Shown piece after piece: positions 6,646 to 12,191 of a DNA stretch of 12,191 nt. The notes below the pieces were generated by a model. The model saw nothing but the letters and a program-made list of their open reading frames with translations, searched no databases and was not told the DNA's origin. Made by a program: the position numbers and the translations under genes. Every line of letters begins with the position of its first letter. Position 1 is the first letter of the stretch. This DNA is from an uncultured Collinsella sp. (lineage in GTDB: Bacteria > Actinomycetota > Coriobacteriia > Coriobacteriales > Coriobacteriaceae): NCBI GenBank assembly GCA_900547345.1, contig URGG01000058.1, forward strand, positions 1 to 12,191, read 5' to 3'.

Positions 6646-7806
6646 CTACTTGGACAGCTCGTCGGCGAGGGCCTCGATCTGGGCGCGCGAGGCGTCGTTG
6701 AGCGAGCCCAGCACAGTCACCTTGTTCTGCGTCAGGGTGATGTCCTTCATGCCCTCGAGCTCCTTGGTCATAACCTTGGCAGCTGCGGGCGCCCAGGAAC
6801 CGGACTCGACAAGCGCCACGGTGCGGTTCTGGTAGGCATGCTCGGCGAGCGTGTGGATAAAGGTGCTCATGCACGGGAAGATCTCGCCCTGATAGGTAAT
6901 GGAGGCGAGTACCAGACGGTCGTAGCGGAACGCATCCTCAACGGCCTCGGCCATGTCGTCGCGAGCCAGGTCAAAGACGGAGACCTTCTGGCCGCGAGCC
7001 TCGAGCGCAGATGCGAGCTCCTCGACGGCAGCCTTCAGATGGCCATACACGCTCGCATAGGCGATCGTGATGCCCTCGTCCTCGGGCTGATAGCTCGACC
7101 AGGTGTTATAGGTGTCGAGGTAGTAGCCCAGGTTCTCGGTCAGCACGGGGCCGTGGAGCGGGCAGATGATCTGAATGTCCAGGTCGGCGGCCTTCTTGAG
7201 AACGGCCTGCACGAACTTGCCGAACTTACCGACGATGCCAAAGTAGTAGCGGCGAGCCTCGCAAGCCCAGCCCTCGGGATCCTCGATGTCGTTGGCGCCA
7301 AACTTGCCAAAGCCGTCGGCACTAAAGAGCACCTTGTCGGTGGACTCGTAGGAGAAAATCACCTCGGGCCAGTGAACGTTGGGGGCGCCGATAAAGGTCA
7401 GGCTGTGGCCGCCCAGATCGAGCACATCGCCCTCTTTGACGACCATTTTGCGCTCGGGGAAGTCGGTGCCAAAGTAGTTGACCATCATGCGGAAGGCGCC
7501 CATGCTGGCCACAATCTGTGCCTGGGGATAGCGCTCCATAAAGGCGGCGATACCGGCGGAGTGATCGGGCTCCATGTGATGGACGATCAGGTAGTCAGGC
7601 GTACGGCCATCGAGCACGGCCTCGAGGTTGCCGAGCCACTCGTCAACAAAACCGCCGTCGACTGAATCGGCGACAGCGATCTTTTCGCCCAAGATAACGT
7701 AGCTGTTGTATGCCATACCGTTCTCGGACACATCGTACTGGCCCTCGAACAGGTCAATGTCGTGATCGTCGACACCGATGTAGCGGATATCCTTGGTGAT
7801 CTCCAT
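6646..7806 (-). CDS. fprA: flavodiiron protein (FprA-type, class A)
   Basis: The 386-residue cytoplasmic protein reduces O2 to water, or NO to N2O, at a diiron site using FMN. Residues 1-245 are the metallo-beta-lactamase-like domain with the full ligand set: H77, E79 and D81 in HxExDH, H145 in NVHWPE, D164 in SADGFG and H218 in PLHGP. Residues 247-386 are the flavodoxin-like FMN domain (AYASVYGH, SITYQGEIFP, ESGSWAP). No rubredoxin or reductase domain is fused, so electrons must come from a separate partner not seen here. The ATG at 7806 has AGGAGG nine bases upstream; the frame stays open for 21 more codons but these overlap the promoter. A strict or microaerophobic anaerobe would use it against oxygen or nitrosative stress. 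It follows the LacI gene on the same strand with a 129-base gap and seems to have its own promoter. Confidence 0.94.
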   Translation of the reverse strand: MEITKDIRYIGVDDHDIDLFEGQYDVSENGMAYNSYVILGEKIAVADSVDGGFVDEWLGNLEAVLDGRTPDYLIVHHMEPDHSAGIAAFMERYPQAQIVASMGAFRMMVNYFGTDFPERKMVVKEGDVLDLGGHSLTFIGAPNVHWPEVIFSYESTDKVLFSADGFGKFGANDIEDPEGWACEARRYYFGIVGKFGKFVQAVLKKAADLDIQIICPLHGPVLTENLGYYLDTYNTWSSYQPEDEGITIAYASVYGHLKAAVEELASALEARGQKVSVFDLARDDMAEAVEDAFRYDRLVLASITYQGEIFPCMSTFIHTLAEHAYQNRTVALVESGSWAPAAAKVMTKELEGMKDITLTQNKVTVLGSLNDASRAQIEALADELSK

Positions 7807-7822
7807 CAGGCAAAGCCTCCTA

Positions 7823-7846
7823 GATAGACAAAAGAACCCGTCTATC
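7823..7846. promoter_or_regulatory. dyad at the start region of the flavodiiron transcript
   Basis: GATAGAC (7823-7829) and GTCTATC (7840-7846) are perfect seven-base arms with ten bases between. It overlaps the candidate -10 and the presumed transcription start and ends just before the Shine-Dalgarno. It could be a repressor site or a leader hairpin. Confidence 0.4.
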
Positions 7847-7852
7847 ATAACA
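7844..7852 (-). promoter_or_regulatory. candidate extended -10 promoter of the flavodiiron gene
   Basis: Read on the minus strand this is TGT-TATGAT, an extended -10 element, about 38 bases before the ATG. The matching -35 place (7867-7872) is not TTGACA-like and instead lies within a 14-base dyad, as expected for a regulated promoter. Confidence 0.45.
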
Positions 7853-7861
7853 CTCGCCTTC

Positions 7862-7875
7862 ATAGCCACGGCTAT
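7862..7875. promoter_or_regulatory. palindrome over the -35 region of the flavodiiron gene
   Basis: ATAGCC-AC-GGCTAT has perfect six-base arms and a two-base centre. It covers the -35 position of the candidate promoter, so a bound protein could block or replace -35 contacts. The binding protein is unknown. Confidence 0.4.
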
Positions 7876-7935
7876 CCGTCAGCATCCTTACCGATTGTAA
7901 TTGAGGCGGAATATACTGCCGTTGACCTGCACAAA

Positions 7936-8967
7936 CTATGCGCGCAGTATCGCCGTGCTATGTCGAATAATGAGCTGGCCGGGAATACGGATGGCAACGG
8001 TTTTGCCCGCCGTACCCGCCTCGGGAACCGCATGCTCGAATACCTCGCGTCCGCGCTGATGTAGATCGAATCGCACGGTCGTGAGCTCGTTGTGTGCTAC
8101 AAAATCATCGAGCGAATCGTCGACGCCCACCACACTTACGTCCTCGGGCACGCGCAGACCACTATCACGCAGCGCGGCAATCGCGCCATTTGCCATCTGA
8201 TCGTTTGCCGCGTAAATCGCCGTCATGGTGTGATCGTGCTCGGCCAGGTACCTGCCGGCCTCGTAGCCGCTGTTGGCAGACCAGTCGCCCTCGAGCGGCT
8301 CTGCCGGCTCGATGTGTTTACGCTCGAGCGCATCCTGCCAGCCAGCGCGGCGAAATTGCTCGTCGACCGAGAACGACGGGCCGCCAATATAGCGAATCTG
8401 CTCGTGCCCCAGCTCAAACAGGTGATCCATAAGCAAGAGCGAGCAGCCGTAATGATCGGAGTCGACCGTGGTCACCCGCGGGTGCGCGTACATGGTAACG
8501 ATGACCGTGCCAATGCCCGGCAGTGGATCAAACGTCTCAAAATCGGGCGCCATGCGGCTCATGCCGATGATGATGCCGTCCACCGGCAATGCGGCCATAC
8601 GACGCGTGGCCTCGGCAAGCGAAAACTCCTCGGTCTTGGACATCTCGACCAACGTGATGGCGCAATTATGCTCGCGAGCAGCGCTGGCGATGCCGTCGAT
8701 CATTGAGAGGTTGCCAAACTTGGTGACATCGTTGACGCACAGGCCGACCGAATGGTAGCGACCGTCGCGCAGCGAGCGACCGGCATAACTCGGACGAAAG
8801 CCGAGCTCTTGCATAGCGGCCTGCACGCGCTGGCGCGTCTGCTCGTTAACGTTGGGCAAGCCGTTGGCGACGCGCGAAACCGTCTGCTGCGAAACGCCAG
8901 CAGCGCGAGCGACGTCGGCCATGGAGACCGGACGCGTACCTGTATCGTTGGACGGGCGCCTTGCCAC
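7936..8967 (-). CDS. LacI-family transcriptional regulator, probable galKT repressor
   Basis: This 343-residue protein has an N-terminal LacI helix-turn-helix and hinge (residues 14-60: VSMADVARAAGVSQQTVSRVANG, then GFRPSYAGRSLR) and a periplasmic-binding-protein-like sensor core (about 72-330) with VDGIIIG, GHEQIRYIGGP, AIYAANDQMANGA and DVSVVGVDD, all typical. The start is GTG at 8967, preceded by AAGGTGAT at five bases. The gene is divergent from galK, and three copies of one GTTAAC-centred site lie in the gap, so control of galK-galT and of itself is the simplest reading. The effector (galactose or a derivative) is inferred from the neighbours only. The flavodiiron gene follows downstream with no clear terminator between, only a weak seven-base dyad at 7913-7950 across the stop codon. 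Confidence 0.93.
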   Translation of the reverse strand: MARRPSNDTGTRPVSMADVARAAGVSQQTVSRVANGLPNVNEQTRQRVQAAMQELGFRPSYAGRSLRDGRYHSVGLCVNDVTKFGNLSMIDGIASAAREHNCAITLVEMSKTEEFSLAEATRRMAALPVDGIIIGMSRMAPDFETFDPLPGIGTVIVTMYAHPRVTTVDSDHYGCSLLLMDHLFELGHEQIRYIGGPSFSVDEQFRRAGWQDALERKHIEPAEPLEGDWSANSGYEAGRYLAEHDHTMTAIYAANDQMANGAIAALRDSGLRVPEDVSVVGVDDSLDDFVAHNELTTVRFDLHQRGREVFEHAVPEAGTAGKTVAIRIPGQLIIRHSTAILRA

Positions 8968-9059
8968 AGGATCACCTTCACCCTTGCGAGATCTGAATAG
9001 CGTGAATGCCGGCCCGGGCAGGAGTTTAGCCCGCGCCGAGGCCCGCTATCGTCGGACGC

Positions 9060-9073
9060 ATGTTAACGTACTC
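9060..9073. promoter_or_regulatory. candidate LacI-family operator 1
   Basis: ATGTTAACGTACTC is centred on the palindrome GTTAAC (9062-9067). It is about 90 bases before the lacI GTG, where it could mediate autorepression. A TTGAAA lies beside it on the minus strand as a possible -35. Confidence 0.65.
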
Positions 9074-9184
9074 TACTTTTTCAATCCGCATCTCTTCTGC
9101 TTTATAAGTCCATACGACAATACCGTTCACGGCTGAATTTCTACCGATTACCAGATTCTCAAAAAGTGACAAGAGTTGTGTTAT

Positions 9185-9198
9185 GAGTACGTTAACAT
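9185..9198. promoter_or_regulatory. candidate LacI-family operator 2, over the galK -35
   Basis: GAGTACGTTAACAT is the exact reverse complement of operator 1 over 14 bases. It covers TTAACA (9192-9197), the -35 of the best galK promoter candidate, so binding should block RNA polymerase. Confidence 0.7.
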
Positions 9199-9220
9199 AG
9201 CCCGTAACGTGCGGTATCGT
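9192..9220 (+). promoter_or_regulatory. candidate galK-galT promoter
   Basis: TTAACA (9192-9197) and TATCGT (9215-9220) are 17 bases apart. The -35 differs from the consensus at one base and the -10 at two. The start point would fall near 9227, giving a leader of about 80 bases. Confidence 0.5.
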
Positions 9221-9246
9221 GAACACTTGGTTCACGCCGCTTCAAG

Positions 9247-9260
9247 TTGTTAACGTACCC
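9247..9260. promoter_or_regulatory. candidate LacI-family operator 3, in the galK leader
   Basis: TTGTTAACGTACCC matches operator 1 at 12 of 14 positions. Its centre is 58 bases past operator 2 and would be downstream of the start point, suitable for looping or a roadblock. Confidence 0.6.
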
Positions 9261-9305
9261 ATAACGACGCAAAACTCGCCCGTGCGCACCAAGGAAAGGA
9301 CTCCT

Positions 9306-10511
9306 ATGACCACCCCCGACGAAAAGACATTCGCCACGCTCACCAAACTGTTTGAGGAGGAGTTTGGCCCCATCGGCGACCGCCAGGTGCTCTATGTGCA
9401 CGCGCCCGGCCGTTCCGAGATCAGTGGCAACCACACCGACCACGAGGGCGGCCACGTCATCGCCGGCTCGCTCGATGTCGCCGTTGACGGCATTGCCGTA
9501 GCGACCGACACCAACAAGATTCGCGTCGCCGACGAGGGCTATCCCACGTTTGAGATCACGCTCGACACGCTGGGTATTCAAGAGTCCGAGAAGGGCACGT
9601 CCGCGAGCCTCGTCCGCGGCATGGCCCACGAAATCGCTGCTCTGGGCGTTGAGCCCCAGGGCTTCGACTTCGCCTTCACCTGCTCTGTCCCCTCGGGCGG
9701 CGGCCTTTCGAGCTCTGCTGCTGTCGAGGCGGCATACGGTCGCGCCATGGAGACGCTCTGGGGCGCACCCGCCATCGAGCCCGTCGCGCTCGCCCAGATG
9801 AGCCAGCGCACCGAGAACAACTACTATGGCAAGCCCTGCGGTCTGATGGACCAGGCCGCTGTGTGCCTGGGCGGCCTTGCCTACATGGACTTTGAGGACC
9901 AGGCTCAGCCTAAAACCCAGAAGCTCGAACTCAACTTTGAGGATCACGGCTATGCGCTCGTGCTCGTTAAGGTTGGTGCCGACCACGTGGCCGCCACCGA
10001 CGATTACGCTGCCGTTCCGCGCGAGATGCAAGACGTCGCCGCCGAGTTTGGCAAGGCACGCCTGTGCGAGGTCGATGTTGCCGACTTTGACGCCAAGCTC
10101 CCCGAGCTGCGCGCCAAGCTGGGCGACCGCGCCTGCCTGCGCGCCGTTCACTACTGGTACGAGAACGGCCTGGTCGATAAGCGCTGGGCAGCCCTGAACG
10201 CCGGCGACATCGATCAGTTCCTGGTCCTGACGCGCGAGTCCGGCGCCAGCTCTGCCATGTACCTGCAGAATGTCGTTGCCAAGCTGGGCTCCGAGCAGCC
10301 TTCGATGTATGCCCTGGCGCTGGCCGAGCACGTGCTCGACGGCCGCGGCGCCGTTCGTATCCACGGTGGCGGCTTTGGTGGCACCATCCAGGCCTTCGTG
10401 CCGCTCGACCTGGTCGACACCTTTATCACCAAGATGAACAGCTGGCTGGGCGAAGGCTCTGCCCGCCACTACGCAATTACTGACAAGGGGGCTTACGCGG
10501 CATGGCTGTAA
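9306..10511 (+). CDS. galK: galactokinase
   Basis: GalK phosphorylates alpha-D-galactose with ATP to galactose 1-phosphate, the entry step of the Leloir pathway. The 401-residue protein shows the three GHMP-kinase motifs: motif 1 APGRSEISGNHTDHEGG (33-49), the ATP loop PSGGGLSSSAA (129-139) and motif 3 RIHGGGFGGT (351-360); the catalytic base is D182 in GLMDQA. Motif 1 departs from the classic GRVNLIGEHTDY: the sugar-binding Glu is N42 and the Tyr is H46. I recall similar GNHTDH forms in galactokinases of anaerobic Firmicutes, so it is probably a natural clade. The ATG at 9306 follows AAGGAAAGGA at five bases; the longer frame from 9219 reads through operator 3 and is rejected. The gene overlaps galT by 10 bases and is first in the operon, preceded by LacI-type sites. 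Confidence 0.95.
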   Translation: MTTPDEKTFATLTKLFEEEFGPIGDRQVLYVHAPGRSEISGNHTDHEGGHVIAGSLDVAVDGIAVATDTNKIRVADEGYPTFEITLDTLGIQESEKGTSASLVRGMAHEIAALGVEPQGFDFAFTCSVPSGGGLSSSAAVEAAYGRAMETLWGAPAIEPVALAQMSQRTENNYYGKPCGLMDQAAVCLGGLAYMDFEDQAQPKTQKLELNFEDHGYALVLVKVGADHVAATDDYAAVPREMQDVAAEFGKARLCEVDVADFDAKLPELRAKLGDRACLRAVHYWYENGLVDKRWAALNAGDIDQFLVLTRESGASSAMYLQNVVAKLGSEQPSMYALALAEHVLDGRGAVRIHGGGFGGTIQAFVPLDLVDTFITKMNSWLGEGSARHYAITDKGAYAAWL

Positions 10512-12130
10512 TGACCGACGTGCGCGAGGCTGCGCAGGGCCTTATCGAATATGCCATCCACCGATCGATGATCGGACAGGACGATCGCATCTGGGCATAC
10601 AACACCATTTTGGAGTGCATCGGCGCCACGGGCCCCGCACTCGACATGACTTGGGCACTCCAAGTTGAGAAACTCTCGCTCTTGCACCCCGATACCCTGC
10701 CCGACTTTGACCTGGAGGGCACGCTCGCCGCGCTTGCCGAGGCCGCCGTTGCCAACGGCGCCGCCGAGAACACGGCGTCGGGCCGCGACCGCATCGCCAT
10801 GCGCATCATGGGCGCGCTCATGCCGAGGCCTTCGGTTGTAAACGAGGAGTTCAACGGACGCATGGGTGTCAATGAGCCCCGCGCCGCGACCGACTGGTTC
10901 TACGGTCTATGCTGCGACGCCGGCTACGTGCGCCGCACCGCCATCGCGCGCAATATCAAATGGAACACCCCCACCAACTGGGGTGACCTGGAGATCACTA
11001 TCAACCTGTCAAAGCCCGAAAAGGACCCGCGCGATATTGCCGCGGCCGGTGCCACCAAAAACACGGGCGAGAAGTATCCCGCCTGCCAGCTCTGCATCGA
11101 AAACGAGGGCTACCCTGGACGCTCCGCTGCAGCCGACGGCGGCGCCCATCCCGCCCGCCAGAATCTGCGCGTTATCCCCATTAAGCTCGACGGCGAGCGC
11201 TGGGGCTTCCAATACAGCCCGTACGCGTACTTTAACGAGCACTGCATTGCCATGAGCTCCGAGCATCGTCCGATGCACGTCGACCGCAAGGGGCTGACCT
11301 GCCTGCTCGACTTTGTCGACCTGTTCCCGCACTACTTTATTGGCTCCAACGCCGACCTGCCCATCGTGGGCGGCTCGATTCTGTCGCACGACCACTTCCA
11401 GGGCGGCGCGCACGAGTTCCCCATGATGCACGCCGCCGAGGTCTCGCAGTTTAGCGTGCCCGGCTTTGACCAGGTCAGCGGTACCGTGTTGCAGTGGCCG
11501 CTTTCGGTGCTGCGGCTGCGCTCGCACGACCGCGCCCAGCTGCTCGACGCCGCCGAGAAGATTATCCTCGCCTGGCGCGAGTGGACCGATGAGTCGGTGG
11601 GCGTCATCGCGCACACAGCCGACGGCGTGGCCCACAACACCGTGACGCCCGTCATCCGCCGCGTCGATTCCCGCGGCAATGCCGGCGGCGAGATTTACGA
11701 GGCCTACCTGGCGCTTCGCTGCAATATCACGACCGACGAGCATCCGCTGGGCGTTTTCCATCCGCATGCCGAGTACCACCACATTAAGAAGGAGAACATC
11801 GGCCTGATCGAGGTCATGGGCCTGGCCATTCTGCCGCCGCGCCTGGTTCCCGAGCTTGGCGCTGTCCGTGAGCATCTGCTGGCAGCCAAGGTCGATGCCA
11901 GCTACGACCTTGCCGGTGCGCTCGAGGGCGATGATCTTTGCCGCAGCCACGCCGCATGGGCTGAGGACGTCTTTGCCCGCCGCGCCGACGAGCTTACGGC
12001 CGACAACGCCATCGATATCCTGCACGAGGAGGTCGGCGTGGTGTTTGGCCACGTGCTCGACAACGCCGGCGTCTTTAAGTGGGACGAAGCCGGCCGCGCC
12101 GCCCAGCAGCGCTTTATCGACTCGCTGTAG
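10502..12130 (+). CDS. galT: UTP/UDP-glucose-hexose-1-phosphate uridylyltransferase, class II
   Basis: GalT exchanges galactose 1-phosphate with UDP-glucose to give UDP-galactose and glucose 1-phosphate. The 542-residue protein belongs to the Firmicutes-type (class II) family: HPARQNLRVIPI (216-227), WGFQYSPYAYFNEHCI (234-249), IGSNADLPIVGGSILSHDHFQGG (280-302) with the active-site HDH at 296-298, and FHPHAEYHHIKKENIG (419-434). It is somewhat longer than the roughly 490-500 residues usual for this class; a short insert (about SAAADGGA) separates GYPGR from HPARQN. Start ATG 10502 lies within the galK end (10-base overlap) with AAGGGGG ten bases upstream; the in-frame ATG at 10511 in TAATG is the alternative. 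Translation is probably coupled to galK. galE, the third Leloir enzyme, is not downstream in the remaining 61 bases, which hold nothing recognisable. Confidence 0.95.
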   Translation: MAVMTDVREAAQGLIEYAIHRSMIGQDDRIWAYNTILECIGATGPALDMTWALQVEKLSLLHPDTLPDFDLEGTLAALAEAAVANGAAENTASGRDRIAMRIMGALMPRPSVVNEEFNGRMGVNEPRAATDWFYGLCCDAGYVRRTAIARNIKWNTPTNWGDLEITINLSKPEKDPRDIAAAGATKNTGEKYPACQLCIENEGYPGRSAAADGGAHPARQNLRVIPIKLDGERWGFQYSPYAYFNEHCIAMSSEHRPMHVDRKGLTCLLDFVDLFPHYFIGSNADLPIVGGSILSHDHFQGGAHEFPMMHAAEVSQFSVPGFDQVSGTVLQWPLSVLRLRSHDRAQLLDAAEKIILAWREWTDESVGVIAHTADGVAHNTVTPVIRRVDSRGNAGGEIYEAYLALRCNITTDEHPLGVFHPHAEYHHIKKENIGLIEVMGLAILPPRLVPELGAVREHLLAAKVDASYDLAGALEGDDLCRSHAAWAEDVFARRADELTADNAIDILHEEVGVVFGHVLDNAGVFKWDEAGRAAQQRFIDSL

Positions 12131-12191
12131 AGCACAGACCCGGACGCTCAACGGCAGCCCCCACGACATAGCCACCTACACGACAACGGCG

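Noticed and set aside
6634..7665. 343-codon plus-strand ORF opposite the flavodiiron gene
   Set aside because: Antisense shadow; the minus strand has the full diiron ligand set and the flavodoxin domain.
7913..7950. ATACTGC/GCAGTAT dyad across the lacI stop codon, as a terminator
   Set aside because: The stem is short, the loop long and there is no T run after it; kept only as a weak note in the LacI entry.
9192..10469. 425-codon minus-strand ORF opposite galK
   Set aside because: Antisense shadow of galK; no recognisable motifs and it reads through the galK control region.
11009..12175. 388-codon minus-strand ORF opposite galT
   Set aside because: Antisense shadow; the plus strand gives a full class II GalT.

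Overview
The window reads as a chromosomal segment of a GC-rich, gut-type Gram-positive bacterium. The protein style (a class II GalT, a galactokinase with the GNHTDH motif, a BceAB-type transporter, an anaerobe-type flavodiiron protein) and the codon use suggest a Coriobacteriia member such as Collinsella. That taxonomic call is an inference from memory of similar proteins, not a search result. No rRNA, tRNA, CRISPR array, integrase or transposase is visible.

Left part (1-2748, minus strand): a BceAB/FtsX-type ABC transporter. The ATPase is complete; the permease starts inside the end of the ATPase gene and runs off the left edge, so its last membrane segments are outside the window. A divergent intergenic stretch with two dyads (2749-2896) leads to a plus-strand gene whose product joins a MutT-like NUDIX hydrolase to a Vsr-type mismatch endonuclease through a basic linker. 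This is the most unusual protein here.

Middle (3887-4590): a gene-poor stretch holding one doubtful 69-codon ORF and a striking nested inverted repeat. It has 29-bp perfect outer arms around a bidirectional intrinsic terminator.

Right part (4591-12130): sugar metabolism with one redox gene inserted. A class II ketose-bisphosphate aldolase (minus) faces away from a DeoR-family regulator (plus); the AT-rich gap between them carries a promoter and two TTTTCT/AGAAAA dyads. The DeoR gene converges on a flavodiiron protein (minus) across a shared hairpin terminator. Upstream of the flavodiiron gene on the same strand lies a LacI-family regulator, which is divergent from a galK-galT operon. The lacI-galK gap carries three copies of one GTTAAC-centred site, one of them covering the -35 of the best galK promoter candidate. 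The likely picture is galactose use by GalK and GalT under a local LacI-type repressor, plus an aldolase under (or next to) a DeoR-type sugar-phosphate sensor. galE and a galactose transporter are not in the window.

No wholly new multi-gene system is evident. The best leads are the NUDIX-Vsr fusion, the nested 29-bp inverted repeat, the three-site LacI regulon, and the paired dyads at the flavodiiron promoter.
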